DNA from: Arenibacter arenosicollis
Lineage (GTDB): Bacteria; Bacteroidota; Bacteroidia; Flavobacteriales; Flavobacteriaceae
Direction: 5' to 3'
DNA length: 64,000 bases
Assembly (NCBI RefSeq): GCF_014397245.1
Contig: NZ_JACLHY010000021.1
Coordinates: 1 to 64,000 of the forward strand
Both the position numbers and the translations under genes were made by a program. This document shows, piece by piece, positions 27,199 through 37,213 of this stretch; positions within the stretch are counted from its first letter, which is position 1; every line of letters begins with the position of its first letter. The notes under the pieces are model-generated. The model saw only the letters and a list, made by a program, of their open reading frames with translations, had not been told where the DNA came from and did not search any database.

Positions 27199-28854
27199 TT
27201 AATACGGCTCTCCAGTACCCTGCAACAACCACATTTTGGACCAAGCACTATTATTACTGGCATCGTCTCCCTTAAAGGCAGTAGTCTCCAATTTCTGAAT
27301 GGCCGCCTCTGCATTTTGTGTATTGTTGTCTATTTCATCTATATGGTAGTAGAAACGCAAGGGCAAGGCTGCACGTTTGGCTGCGGGACCTGCCTGTAAA
27401 TCTGGCAAGCCTGTCCTTCGATAGTCGAACCAGGACTGGGTGGCAGAGGTCCAACTTGCTATCCATTTTTGTTCCATAATATCTTCCAATCCCCCATAGG
27501 CAGCTCCACCTATATAACTGGAATAGGCATCTTCCAAGCCCCATGCTTTCAGGGACTGTTTAACACCTTCATTATAGTGGGCTTCCGCTCCACCAGAAGC
27601 CCAACCTTTTAATGCCGCTTCCGCCAAAATAAAATGTACCTCTGCCGCCGAGATCAAGCGGGATTTAAGCAATGGCCCAGTAACTTCTTTGTAAATATCA
27701 TTCAATTGGGAAACATGGGGATTATAAGACCCTTGACTCAATTCTTTCTTTAAGTTATAGGCTAGTGCCAAAGGTAAAGCAGTAGGAAGTCCAACATATT
27801 CCTTATCAAAATTTACAGGCTCTCCAACTATTTCTAAATGATCATCTACCAATTTCTGGCCTACATATCGTTCTCCATTACGAATGTCATCGGTATCCTC
27901 TGCCTCACCAACAGCCAAAACCAACGGCATACCAATTTTATTTGCCCAAACCCCCAATCTGGGATCATCCAGTTCCTGTAATGCTTCCACTAAGGTAGCC
28001 GCCATTTTTATTCTAAAATACGCACCTTGTGGATCTACATCAAATTTGGTATTGGTAGGCCAGGAGTCGCTGGTACTAGTTCCAACGTAATCCACATTGG
28101 CATCGTCCGAAGCATCCAATATAAGGGGATACTGTCCGGGATTGGAAGATATTCTTCTTATCCCTTCTTCGGCCAAGCCTGGTTCTTTGGAAGATATACG
28201 CATATAATACCTCAGTGCCAAAGAATTGGCAAATTTGCGCCACTTTGAAACAGTACCACCATAAAGTACATCCTGATTTTGTTGAATGCTAAAATATTCA
28301 CTCTGGTTTTTGGACAAAAGGGTATTGGCACGTGCCAAATCAGTAAAAATACCCAAATAGATATCTTTTTGATCGTCAAAAGTAGCATCAAAAAACTCAG
28401 CTCCCTCGTCCCCCCTTAAGGCTTGGGAATAGGGCGCATCTCCCCACAAATCCGTTATCATTCCAAATAAATAGGCTTTCATTACCAAACCTACTCCTAT
28501 ATGGAATTCCAAATTATCGGCTTCCGCCTTTTCAATCAAGGTTTTGTTGTTGGTCAATAGTCTGTAATAGCCACTCCAACTATGGGAATCATTGCTCCAG
28601 TCGTAAGCATTATGTCCGCCAGACCAACCGTCTTTTTGGGTATGCTGCATAACACCGGCCATTTCACCAAATCCCAATCCAACCACATTCTTAGCGGTTC
28701 CCGAAATTACGGTGCCCACCAATAGGTTGGGGTCCACATTATCCGACCCAATTTGGTTTGGGTTTTCATTTAAATCCTCTAGACCGTGGCAGGAAACCAA
28801 TACGATGAGTCCCAAAACCAATATGGCCAATTTACTTTTTATTTGATACATCAT
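27199..28854 (-). CDS. SusD/RagB-family outer-membrane lipoprotein
   Basis: 551 residues. The lipobox IVLVSCHGLEDLNENPN places the lipidated cysteine near residue 22. The rest is the all-helical SusD-like fold of the SusD_like_2 type, with recognisable segments AYLFGMITDLWGDAPYSQA and EVHFILAEAALKGW. SusD caps the SusC barrel and binds the glycan at the cell surface. It starts 17 bases after the susC stop. Ligand cannot be predicted from sequence. Confidence 0.93.
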   Translation of the reverse strand: MMYQIKSKLAILVLGLIVLVSCHGLEDLNENPNQIGSDNVDPNLLVGTVISGTAKNVVGLGFGEMAGVMQHTQKDGWSGGHNAYDWSNDSHSWSGYYRLLTNNKTLIEKAEADNLEFHIGVGLVMKAYLFGMITDLWGDAPYSQALRGDEGAEFFDATFDDQKDIYLGIFTDLARANTLLSKNQSEYFSIQQNQDVLYGGTVSKWRKFANSLALRYYMRISSKEPGLAEEGIRRISSNPGQYPLILDASDDANVDYVGTSTSDSWPTNTKFDVDPQGAYFRIKMAATLVEALQELDDPRLGVWANKIGMPLVLAVGEAEDTDDIRNGERYVGQKLVDDHLEIVGEPVNFDKEYVGLPTALPLALAYNLKKELSQGSYNPHVSQLNDIYKEVTGPLLKSRLISAAEVHFILAEAALKGWASGGAEAHYNEGVKQSLKAWGLEDAYSSYIGGAAYGGLEDIMEQKWIASWTSATQSWFDYRRTGLPDLQAGPAAKRAALPLRFYYHIDEIDNNTQNAEAAIQKLETTAFKGDDASNNSAWSKMWLLQGTGEPY

Positions 28855-28871
28855 GATCTTAGTTTTTTTTA

Positions 28872-31800
28872 TTAAAATGTTATACCAATTTTAAAACCTA
28901 CCGGGATTACCCATGGATCTACATTGTATCGCTCAATACCCTGTTTAAACTGCGTTCCCCTTTTATCTGTTCCAGATTCTGCTTGAAATGCCCTTTCCGG
29001 ATCTACTCCAAAGGAAGAATCCTTGGTCCATAACATGATATTCCTACTATAAACGGATACACTAATATTGTCCAATCCTGTGATGGCTAGCAATTTGTTC
29101 GGTAGACTATAACTTAAGGACACTTCTCTTAATTTAATATAATCGGCATCGAACATATGCGGCGTTCCAAAATCCCATGGATTCGCCACAGAAAAGGGAA
29201 GAAAGGTAGTACCAACGTCTCCTAGGTTTTCACTTTCCAATATAAAGTTACCATTTTCATCATGGGTTCCTCTTACACCTGGGCTAAAAACTCCGTCATA
29301 AACCACATTTCCACTAAAGGTCTCGGGCAAACCGCCATTCCCTGGTGTACCACCAACGGACAAGAAATTCTCTCCATAAATCAATTCATCGGCTCGATCC
29401 AATACCCATTGTTTCAATTCCGGGCCTGCCTGGGCTATTCCTGGGTTGACCAAATTATCCAACAATTGTTGACCGTAACCATCTTCTACCATATACCTTG
29501 AGGTTTGTGACATATACTGTCCTCCTGAACGCCAATCGAAAGTCATGCTAAAGGTAAAGTTCTTAAAGGAGAGGCTGGATTGGAGTCCCATTACAAAATC
29601 AGGATTATAGTTCCCAACCTTAACACGTTCCTCCTCCGGTAACCATTCAGAATCTTCTGCCTGGCCAATAAGTGGATATCCAAAATAAGGTGAATTGGGA
29701 TCGGTTACCCTTTTAATCCTAGGGGAATACAGATTCCCTACAAGTCCGTCTTCGCCGGTAGTTGGATCCGCAATATAAGCTCTGGAAACACTCTTGTTCT
29801 CACTCCACAATTCAATATAATCGACTCCTGGGGCCAAGGCCACTACTTTGGATTCATTGGTGGTATAATTTAAATTTAAATCCCAATTCCAATTTTCAGT
29901 TCTTATTGGCGTTATACCCAAAGACAATTCATATCCTTTACTCTCCAAGACTCCGGCATTAATACTGACACTACCATACCCAGAGGATCCAGGAATTGGA
30001 ATACTGGGAACAATTTGATTCTTATTTTCAACCGTGTAGTAAGTGCCTTCAAATCGAAACCTGTTATTAAACATGGTCAAGTCAAGCCCCAATTCCTTGG
30101 AGGTAGCCTCTTCAGGCTCCAAGGTGGGCGTACTTAAACTTCCTGGAGCCGTATATAACACCGCATTCTCCCATTGTCCCGCATTACTGTAATATGCGCC
30201 TAATTGATATGGGCTGGTATCGTTACCAACTCTGGCCCAACCTCCCCTAAGTTTAAAAAGATCCACTTTGGGAATATCCACAACCTCGCTCAACAAAAAG
30301 CTAAGGGAAGCCGAAGGATAAAAATACGAGCGATTATCTATTGGTAAAGTACTGGACCAATCGTTCCTAGCCGTAACATCCAAATACAACATGTCCATAA
30401 AACCAAAGTTACCAAGTGCGTAGACACTGTTTATTCCTCTTTCACTGCTAAAACTGGAATAATTTAATGAGGTTGGAGCAATGTTGGAAACCGTAAACAG
30501 GTCCGGTACCACTAGTCCAACACGTGATGCGGCCGAATTGTTCAGTCCCGTATTCTTCTGGTACATCAAGTTTCCACCACCAGAGATACTAAAATCAAAA
30601 TCACCCAAATCCTTTGTAAAAGTGGCCAATAGATCCACGTTGGTCTCCACGCCATCGGTCTTGGAAATACCATAGGTGCCATTGTTGGATTCCCCACTGT
30701 AACCGGGTGACATTTTTGTTTCTTGTGTCTGGTTGTAACTATTTAAGTTATAACTACTCCTTAATTTAAATGATGGAGAAATATTCCAATCCAAGACCAT
30801 ATTACCATAAATTCTATATCTGGAATAACTATTGTTTATCCCGTAAGCCAAAAAGTAAGGGTTGTTATAACCAGGAGCCAAAGTAAGTACATCCGTTCCT
30901 GGAAGGTCAAATTCCCTTAAAAGACCTAAATCAATATTGGCTGGGGTAGAATACGCCCACTGTAATGGATTGGCGCCCCTATTGGAGGCCGGCCTATTAT
31001 CGGCATAGCTATGGACAACATTCACATTGGTGCTCAATATCAACTTTTCGTTCATGCTTGATGAGGCAGATAGGGAAAAACTATTTCTATTTACGTCGGA
31101 GTTCGGAATGAGACCAGTATTTTGCATATTGGTCACCCCCATCCTGTAATTCATTAGCTGAGTACTATTGGTTACTTCAAGACTATTCGTTGTTGTAATT
31201 CCCGTTTGCACAAAATTCCTAACGTTGTTAGGGTAAGATTTCAATTCGGTAGGAATCGGAACCCCGTTGGCATCCAAGGGGGCATTCCACTGTACCGCAA
31301 AATATCCACGATCCAATTCTGGACCACCATTACCACCAGATAATTGGACATCAGGAAGTAAGAAACTACCTCCTTGGGATTCTGGAGAAAATGAAAACAG
31401 TCCAGAGGCAAACCTTGTTTGCTGTTCCAAGAATTTATAAGGAACATCAAAAACCGTATTGGTAGTAAAAGAAACTTTCATTTTTTCCTTATCCTTCGCC
31501 TTTTTAGTGGTAATCAATACCACCCCATTACCAGCACGGGAACCATATAAAGCAGCTGCACTAGGTCCTTTCAAAATACTTACATCCTCAATGCTATTGG
31601 GATCTAAATCCGATACGGCATTACCATAATCCACCCGGTTATCTCTACCAAATCCACCAATATTGTTAAGTGAATTTGATATCGGTACCCCGTCTATCAC
31701 AAATAATGGTTGATTATCCGAACTTAAGGAAATGGCCCCACGAATTACCATACTTACCGAAGAACCTGTACCTCCAGTAGAGTTTAAGGTTACACCTGCT

Positions 31801-32273
31801 ACCTTACCCGAAAGTGAATTTAACACATTCTCCTGGGCAACCCTCGTCAATTCTTCCCCTGCAACATTTTCTACCGAATAGCCCAGAGACTTATCCTCTC
31901 TTTTGATACCCAAAGCAGTTACAACTACCTCATCCAAAGCCTGAGCCCCAGGAGCCAAAGCAAGATCGATAGAAGTTCTTCCATTGACCGCTACTTCCTG
32001 AGTTTCAAAACCTATGTAAGAATACACCAGCACCCCATTTCCATTAGGGACCTTAATACTGTAATTTCCATCAAAATCGGATGATACCCCTTGGGTGGTC
32101 CCTTTAAGAACTATACTTACCCCAGGCAGAGGCATACCATCCTCGGAGGACGTTAAGTTACCCGATACCGTATGCTGTGTAGATTGGGCAGCTATAGAAG
32201 TGCTGCAGAAAGTCAACAACACCAAGAACATTTGCCCAAACATCCGTATATTATTTTTTAAATGTGTGTTCAT
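28872..32273 (-). CDS. SusC/RagA-family TonB-linked outer-membrane transporter
   Basis: 1133 residues. A signal peptide is followed by a carboxypeptidase-D-like domain (VSGNLTSSEDGMPLPGVSI, DFDGNYSI), a TonB-box region before the plug (ALDEVVVTALG, then GIKREDKSLGYSVE), the plug (ILKGPSAAALYGSRAGNGVV) and a 22-strand barrel to the C terminus. Length is typical of SusC proteins. It imports oligosaccharides or other large nutrients with its SusD partner. It follows the PKD lipoprotein gene by 49 bases and precedes susD by 17, making one operon. Confidence 0.95.
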   Translation of the reverse strand: MNTHLKNNIRMFGQMFLVLLTFCSTSIAAQSTQHTVSGNLTSSEDGMPLPGVSIVLKGTTQGVSSDFDGNYSIKVPNGNGVLVYSYIGFETQEVAVNGRTSIDLALAPGAQALDEVVVTALGIKREDKSLGYSVENVAGEELTRVAQENVLNSLSGKVAGVTLNSTGGTGSSVSMVIRGAISLSSDNQPLFVIDGVPISNSLNNIGGFGRDNRVDYGNAVSDLDPNSIEDVSILKGPSAAALYGSRAGNGVVLITTKKAKDKEKMKVSFTTNTVFDVPYKFLEQQTRFASGLFSFSPESQGGSFLLPDVQLSGGNGGPELDRGYFAVQWNAPLDANGVPIPTELKSYPNNVRNFVQTGITTTNSLEVTNSTQLMNYRMGVTNMQNTGLIPNSDVNRNSFSLSASSSMNEKLILSTNVNVVHSYADNRPASNRGANPLQWAYSTPANIDLGLLREFDLPGTDVLTLAPGYNNPYFLAYGINNSYSRYRIYGNMVLDWNISPSFKLRSSYNLNSYNQTQETKMSPGYSGESNNGTYGISKTDGVETNVDLLATFTKDLGDFDFSISGGGNLMYQKNTGLNNSAASRVGLVVPDLFTVSNIAPTSLNYSSFSSERGINSVYALGNFGFMDMLYLDVTARNDWSSTLPIDNRSYFYPSASLSFLLSEVVDIPKVDLFKLRGGWARVGNDTSPYQLGAYYSNAGQWENAVLYTAPGSLSTPTLEPEEATSKELGLDLTMFNNRFRFEGTYYTVENKNQIVPSIPIPGSSGYGSVSINAGVLESKGYELSLGITPIRTENWNWDLNLNYTTNESKVVALAPGVDYIELWSENKSVSRAYIADPTTGEDGLVGNLYSPRIKRVTDPNSPYFGYPLIGQAEDSEWLPEEERVKVGNYNPDFVMGLQSSLSFKNFTFSMTFDWRSGGQYMSQTSRYMVEDGYGQQLLDNLVNPGIAQAGPELKQWVLDRADELIYGENFLSVGGTPGNGGLPETFSGNVVYDGVFSPGVRGTHDENGNFILESENLGDVGTTFLPFSVANPWDFGTPHMFDADYIKLREVSLSYSLPNKLLAITGLDNISVSVYSRNIMLWTKDSSFGVDPERAFQAESGTDKRGTQFKQGIERYNVDPWVIPVGFKIGITF

Positions 32274-32322
32274 AGAATTATTTTAGTTAATTATTTTTTT
32301 GATTGAATATCCACATAACAAG

Positions 32323-33273
32323 TTATTGCACGGCTTCAAAAGTAATTACAAGAGCGTGGGTATTAAGTGGCGCATAATCGGGAGAGGCAGATATAAACAT
32401 GATCGCCTTCATTGTATTATCCTTAACTTCCTTAATAATCACCCTTCGCTCATAATCTATCATTCCGAAAAACATGTCCCCTGAAAATTCCAATGTACTT
32501 ACCCCACTATAGATCATAGCTCCTCCTGGGCCATATACAGATGATACGGTAAGATCCGTACTTTCATTATAAGTAAAAGTTGAATTTGGCTCTGGGGTAA
32601 AAAATCCCGTGCATAAACCAAAATCTTGGTCGGAACTTGGGTTTTTTATTCCAGCGCCACCAGTAGTCAAAAATTGATATACCAGGCCACTAAATGCAGC
32701 CCCATCCTTTAAATCCATGGAATAACTCCCATCAAAATGAAAAGTGTATTCATCCTGGTAAACTTCACCCAATCCTAAACCAACTCCCAAAATACCCGCC
32801 GGAAGTGGGTTTGGAGCCGCATCATAAGGCGTTAGACCTGCATCCGCATTGGCAAAATAATCACCATCCGAATGTCCGCTAGACATTCTCCAGGTTTTCC
32901 CTTCGGTAGCAGTTGGCCCTCCCGTAAGTAATATATAAGGCGTAAGATCTATCGCCAATTTAATTTCCTTGCTTACAGAACTTCCATCTGCAGCAGTTGC
33001 TGTCAACTTCGCGGTGTAATATCCTCCTTCTGCGAAGACATGTACCGGGTTCTTTTCTGTACTTGTGTTTCCATCACCAAAATCCCACGCCCATGAAGTA
33101 GCGTTATTGGTTAACCCTTGGAAGGCTACTTTCTTTCCCACAGTACTCTGAAAAATATCAGCGGAAAGAGGAATAATTTCTGAACTGTTACTATCATCTG
33201 AACTACAAGAAGACAGGGATAGCATCATTGAAAATAAAACTCCATATAGCAGTATTAGATTTTTTTTAGTCAT
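32323..33273 (-). CDS. PKD-domain surface lipoprotein of the SusCD operon
   Basis: 316 residues from the ATG at 33273 (MTKKNLILLYGVLFSMML); an in-frame start at 33315 is less likely. The lipobox SLSSCSSDD gives a lipoprotein. A PKD domain (about 50-115) shows TSWAWDFGDGNTSTEKNPVH. The remaining 200 residues contain TWRMSSGHSDGD and look like a beta-rich domain seen in other SusCD-associated lipoproteins. As first gene of the operon it may act as a surface glycan-binding protein (SusE/F-like position). Ligand unknown. Confidence 0.85.
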   Translation of the reverse strand: MTKKNLILLYGVLFSMMLSLSSCSSDDSNSSEIIPLSADIFQSTVGKKVAFQGLTNNATSWAWDFGDGNTSTEKNPVHVFAEGGYYTAKLTATAADGSSVSKEIKLAIDLTPYILLTGGPTATEGKTWRMSSGHSDGDYFANADAGLTPYDAAPNPLPAGILGVGLGLGEVYQDEYTFHFDGSYSMDLKDGAAFSGLVYQFLTTGGAGIKNPSSDQDFGLCTGFFTPEPNSTFTYNESTDLTVSSVYGPGGAMIYSGVSTLEFSGDMFFGMIDYERRVIIKEVKDNTMKAIMFISASPDYAPLNTHALVITFEAVQ

Positions 33274-33575
33274 AAATAATAGTTTTAAGTTAGTTTTTAT
33301 GTATCCAAAGATCAAATCTTAAGAATTACCTTAATCTTGTTCCCAACTTGATAACCCCCAGTTAACGATATGTTAATATTAGGACCGTTTGATTACACTC
33401 TTACCAAAAATATATTTAAATTTTTCAATACAATTCAGATATATTATTAAATATGCATTAAATATTAACTCTCGATTTAATAAATTAAATATATTTTTGT
33501 GAAATAAGTCAATATTCTTATTATGTTTTATGCATGCATAATAAGAGCATTTTTAACATTTAAATGTGAAGATTT
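33274..33575. promoter_or_regulatory. Divergent region with operator-like dyad
   Basis: About 300 AT-rich bases between the divergent PKD-lipoprotein gene and the ceramidase-fold gene. It carries the SusCD promoter, a TATTTTTG element at 33492-33499 pointing to the right, and an inverted repeat CTTATTATG / CATAATAAG (33517-33525 with 33537-33545) with the palindrome TTATGCATGCATAA at 33528-33541. The dyad is well placed to bind a regulator. Confidence 0.5.
33405..33433 (-). promoter_or_regulatory. Promoter of the PKD-susC-susD operon
   Basis: On the minus strand TTG (33431-33433) is followed 18 bases later by TATTTTTG (33405-33412), matching the Bacteroidota TTG-N17-23-TAnnTTTG promoter. The start codon of the PKD gene is at 33273, giving a leader of roughly 125 bases. 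Confidence 0.6.
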
Positions 33576-34868
33576 ATGAAAAAAAATTCCTACCCCGTAT
33601 GTAAGGCAAGTTTAATTTTTTTACTCATTCCATTTTTCTTTCTATTTTCCTTTAATCTCCAATCCCAACAACTAAAGGTGGGTGCGGCCAAACGCATAAT
33701 TACCCCCGACCCTTTAATTTCGGTTTCTGGTGGTATAGGAACTCCAAAGACCGCTACGGAAAAAAAAGGAGAACTATATGTTAGGGCCATGGTGTTGGAA
33801 AAGGGCGAAGAAAAAATAGCCATTGTTAATATCGATAACCTCGGATGGCCGGCAGCTCTTGGTAATAAAGCCCGAAAACTGATCAAGAACATTCCATTCA
33901 ACAATATTTTAATAGGAGCCACCCATACCCATAGTGCACCTGATGCATATGCTTTCCCGGATGAAAAAGGAAATTTTGCAGCCGATTTAAAATACCTTGA
34001 TTGGTGCGTAATCCAAATAGCGGATGCCGTGAATGAAGCTTCAAAAAATTTAGAACCTGCCAAACTAAAAATTGCGGTGGGAGAAGCCAAAGGAAAAATA
34101 GCCTACAATTACTACGCCCCGGAATTGTACGATCCAAGATGCGGGATAATCCAAGCCTTGGGAACCAAAGGAAAAAATAAGGACCTGCCCATTGTTACTT
34201 TGGTAAACTATGCAATACACCCAGAGGTAATAGGCAGCGATCGAGGAATCTTAAGTCCGGATCTTATAGGACCATTATGTGATAGAATTGAGACCAAGGT
34301 TGGCGGGATGGCGCTTTTTATGAATAGTGCCCAAGGTGGAATGGTGACAGCGGACAATAGGTTGGACAACAAGGCTGAAGCCAATGATTGGGAAGAATGC
34401 AAGCGTATTGGCAACCTTTTAGCTGATGAAGCCCTTAGAATCTTATCAACAGCTGACATCCAAGAAAATCCTGAACTATATTGCACCTCCAAACAGGCCG
34501 AATTCCCTATAGATTCGGAAATGATGCGATATATCATAAATAATTCGCCTTTAAAAATGGGCGACTCGGACAGTGTCGTGAGTACAACCCTGAACCTTGT
34601 GAATATTGGATCGGCCCAAATTCTTACGATTCCAGGAGAAGCCCTACCCAACATAGGTTACTATTTAAAAAGAAATATGCCCACGGAACATCCCTTCCTT
34701 TTTGGTTTGACCAACGATGCCTTTGGGTATATATTGACAAAGGAAGATTTTAATAGTTTTAAAAAATATCAGTATGTAAGCAGAACAAGCCTAGGGGAAA
34801 AAACAGGAGAAATCCTCATCAATAATCTATTGAACCTAATCAATAACAGTCCAAAACCTAAAAAGTAA
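33576..34868 (+). CDS. Exported ceramidase-fold hydrolase (first of three)
   Basis: 430 residues with a signal peptide (about 10-31). The neutral/alkaline non-lysosomal ceramidase N-terminal domain is recognised by VGAAKRIITPDP, the zinc motif GATHTHSAP (His117, His119) and NYAIHPEVIG (His215). In true neutral ceramidases the nucleophile is the Ser of a G-D-x-S-P-N motif. Here the corresponding segment reads NSAQGGMVTAD, with Val257 at the expected serine by eye, so ceramidase activity is doubtful. The C-terminal ceramidase domain is absent. It is first in an operon with PqaA-like, hydrolase and YdjC genes. Confidence 0.85.
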   Translation: MKKNSYPVCKASLIFLLIPFFFLFSFNLQSQQLKVGAAKRIITPDPLISVSGGIGTPKTATEKKGELYVRAMVLEKGEEKIAIVNIDNLGWPAALGNKARKLIKNIPFNNILIGATHTHSAPDAYAFPDEKGNFAADLKYLDWCVIQIADAVNEASKNLEPAKLKIAVGEAKGKIAYNYYAPELYDPRCGIIQALGTKGKNKDLPIVTLVNYAIHPEVIGSDRGILSPDLIGPLCDRIETKVGGMALFMNSAQGGMVTADNRLDNKAEANDWEECKRIGNLLADEALRILSTADIQENPELYCTSKQAEFPIDSEMMRYIINNSPLKMGDSDSVVSTTLNLVNIGSAQILTIPGEALPNIGYYLKRNMPTEHPFLFGLTNDAFGYILTKEDFNSFKKYQYVSRTSLGEKTGEILINNLLNLINNSPKPKK

Positions 34869-34897
34869 AATAATTGCTAACTTAACAAAATTTCTTC

Positions 34898-36283
34898 ATG
34901 AAAAAATTGCTTTCTTTTTTCTTAGGAATGTCCTTATTATTTATATCCTCCTGCAAGGACAATTCAAAAAAGTTGGTGGAAAACGTTGCCCCAACTGTCG
35001 AGAAAGTAACTCCTACCACTGCATTACAGAGTTACTTAAACAATAATGATCAGACCTATAAATGGGAACTAAAAGAGAATTATCCCATAGGAGATGTTAC
35101 TGCCTACGAGCTATTATTGACCTCTCAAAAATGGAGGGAACATGTTTGGACCCATGAACTGACCGTATTGGTACCCAAGGAGGTTGCCCATGACGGCGCC
35201 CTTCTTATGATAACAGGTGGAAGCATAAAAGAGGGCATACCCAATTGGTCTTCCAATGAAGAAGACAAAAAATCGATTAGTTTTGCCCAGGTAGCGGAAA
35301 AGAACAAAGCCATAGTTGCTATAGTTAGGCAAGTTCCCAATCAACCACTTTATGACGGCCTAACAGAAGATGAACTCATTTCCTTCACCTTGCACAATTA
35401 CAAAAAGGACAAAGACCTAACATGGCCTTTACTATTCCCGATGGTAAAAAGTGCCACTAGGGCTATGGATGCCGTACAGGAATTCTCGAGTAAAAATTTG
35501 CAAAAGGAGGTTACACGCTTTACGGTAACAGGAGCTTCCAAAAGGGGTTGGACCACCTGGTTGTCCGGAGCAAACGACAAGAGGGTAGAGACCATAGCTC
35601 CAATGGTAATAGATGTATTAAATATGCCCGTTAGTTTGGATTACCAAATTACGGCTTGGAACGAATACAGCGTTCAGATCAATGATTACATTAATTTGGA
35701 AATCCCACAAACCGTAAGATCAGAGGACGGTGAGGCACTAACGCAAATGGTGGACCCCTATTCTTACAGAGCCAATTTAACCATGCCAAAATTAATATTT
35801 ATCGGTACTAATGACGAATACTGGCCAGTAGATGCCATTAAGAATTACATTAATGATATTCCTGGTGAAAACTACATTCATTACGTACCCAATGCCGGTC
35901 ATGACCTTGGTGGTGGTGAACAGGCCGTGAGGGCTTTAAGTGCCTTTTGGGGGAAATCGCTGAACAAGACTCCTCAGGCTACCTTGGCCTACAACCTAAC
36001 AACCGACAAAACATCGGCTACCCTAACGGTCAAAACTACCTCAGATGAACTTAAAAATGCCTACATATGGTCTGCAGATTCTTCAGATAGGGACTTTAGG
36101 GACGAGGAATGGACTTCAGAAAAAATAAATTCCAAAGACCATGACCATATTCTAAAGCAGGTAAAGTTCCCTAAAAGTGGTTTCAAGGCTTTTTATATCG
36201 ATCTGGAATATGCCGATCCCAATGGAGGAAAATACACCAAGAGCACTAGAATGTATGTAGCAGACGACGATGAAATCCTTTAG
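34898..36283 (+). CDS. PhoPQ-activated pathogenicity-related (PqaA-like) lipoprotein
   Basis: 461 residues; lipobox SLLFISSCKD. An alpha/beta hydrolase of the PhoPQ_related family: oxyanion region LLMITGGSIKEG, nucleophile region TVTGASKRGWTTW (Ser in GASKRG), the acid near IGTNDEYWPVDA and the histidine in VPNAGHDLGGG. A C-terminal beta domain (about 360-461) follows. The reaction of this family is not settled; an esterase is expected. Its last 14 bases overlap the next gene, so translation is probably coupled. Confidence 0.85.
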   Translation: MKKLLSFFLGMSLLFISSCKDNSKKLVENVAPTVEKVTPTTALQSYLNNNDQTYKWELKENYPIGDVTAYELLLTSQKWREHVWTHELTVLVPKEVAHDGALLMITGGSIKEGIPNWSSNEEDKKSISFAQVAEKNKAIVAIVRQVPNQPLYDGLTEDELISFTLHNYKKDKDLTWPLLFPMVKSATRAMDAVQEFSSKNLQKEVTRFTVTGASKRGWTTWLSGANDKRVETIAPMVIDVLNMPVSLDYQITAWNEYSVQINDYINLEIPQTVRSEDGEALTQMVDPYSYRANLTMPKLIFIGTNDEYWPVDAIKNYINDIPGENYIHYVPNAGHDLGGGEQAVRALSAFWGKSLNKTPQATLAYNLTTDKTSATLTVKTTSDELKNAYIWSADSSDRDFRDEEWTSEKINSKDHDHILKQVKFPKSGFKAFYIDLEYADPNGGKYTKSTRMYVADDDEIL

Positions 36284-37187
36284 CAAAAAACGGATATATT
36301 GGTTTTCAGGAATTTTCGCCATTCTTTTGTTACTGGCATTTACCATCATTTACGCTGGTGATACCAGCGAAAACTTCCCTGTAAGTGAGTATTACGGTTA
36401 TGATAAGGCGATACCACTAAAAGATACCATTAAGCTATTAAAGGATACAACAAATTATAAACTTTACCATGTTTCCTATAACAGTGTGCACGATAAAAAC
36501 GTTACCGGTCTGTTAAGTGTACCCAAAATTGGCACTTCGCCCCTACCCGTAATAATTTTGATGCACGGCCTAGGGGATAACAAGAATGTGGATTATGTGG
36601 CCTATGGTAACGATCTTTTCCTCAAAAACGGTTATGCGGTGCTAAGAATCGATTTCAGTCAGCACGGGGAACGAAAAAATGATGTTTATGATTTTAATCT
36701 GACCGGGATCTATAAAAACTGGAGTAGGAACATTATTAGTCAGACCGTATTCGACTTAAGGAGGGCGCTCGACTTTATAGAAACCTGTCAGGAACTGGAC
36801 AGTCAAAGGGTTGGATATTACGGCATCAGTTTGGGGGGAATCACAGGCACCATTTTTTGCGGTGTGGACAAACGCATAAAAGTTCCCATAGTGGCCTTGG
36901 CCGGTGGACAATTGAATTTATTGTACGAAAAAGAGGCCCTCTCCAAAGAGGCTAAAGATTTTGTCAGCATCATTGAGCCTTTAAACTTTGTGAAAGAAAT
37001 TGCTCCCCGCCCCTTCCTAATGCTAAATGCAAAAAATGATGAAATAGTACCTCCTTTAATGAGTACCTTACTTTTTAATGCCGCCAAGGAACCTAAGGAA
37101 ATTATATGGTACGATGCCAAGCACAGGGATGCCCCGTTGGAAATAATTTTTGGGGACGGGCTCAATTGGTTTAAAAAATATTTATAA
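36270..37187 (+). CDS. Alpha/beta hydrolase, dienelactone-hydrolase/acetyl-esterase type
   Basis: 305 residues with one N-terminal membrane segment (about 9-28). Core motifs are ILMHGLGDNKNVD, DFSQHGER, YYGISLGGITG (nucleophile Ser in GISLGG), ARPF-like APRPFLMLNAKNDEIVPP with the acid, and YDAKHRDAP with the histidine. It resembles prolyl-oligopeptidase-like esterases. Deacylation of a glycan is plausible given the neighbours, but this is inference. Overlaps the preceding gene by 14 bases and precedes the YdjC gene by 26. Confidence 0.82.
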   Translation: MKSFSKKRIYWFSGIFAILLLLAFTIIYAGDTSENFPVSEYYGYDKAIPLKDTIKLLKDTTNYKLYHVSYNSVHDKNVTGLLSVPKIGTSPLPVIILMHGLGDNKNVDYVAYGNDLFLKNGYAVLRIDFSQHGERKNDVYDFNLTGIYKNWSRNIISQTVFDLRRALDFIETCQELDSQRVGYYGISLGGITGTIFCGVDKRIKVPIVALAGGQLNLLYEKEALSKEAKDFVSIIEPLNFVKEIAPRPFLMLNAKNDEIVPPLMSTLLFNAAKEPKEIIWYDAKHRDAPLEIIFGDGLNWFKKYL

Positions 37188-37213
37188 ATCCATACTTCAA
37201 AAAAATAATTAAA

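Noticed and set aside
33576-34868. Naming this a true neutral ceramidase
   Set aside because: The nucleophile serine and GDxSPN motif are not visible and the C-terminal domain is missing.
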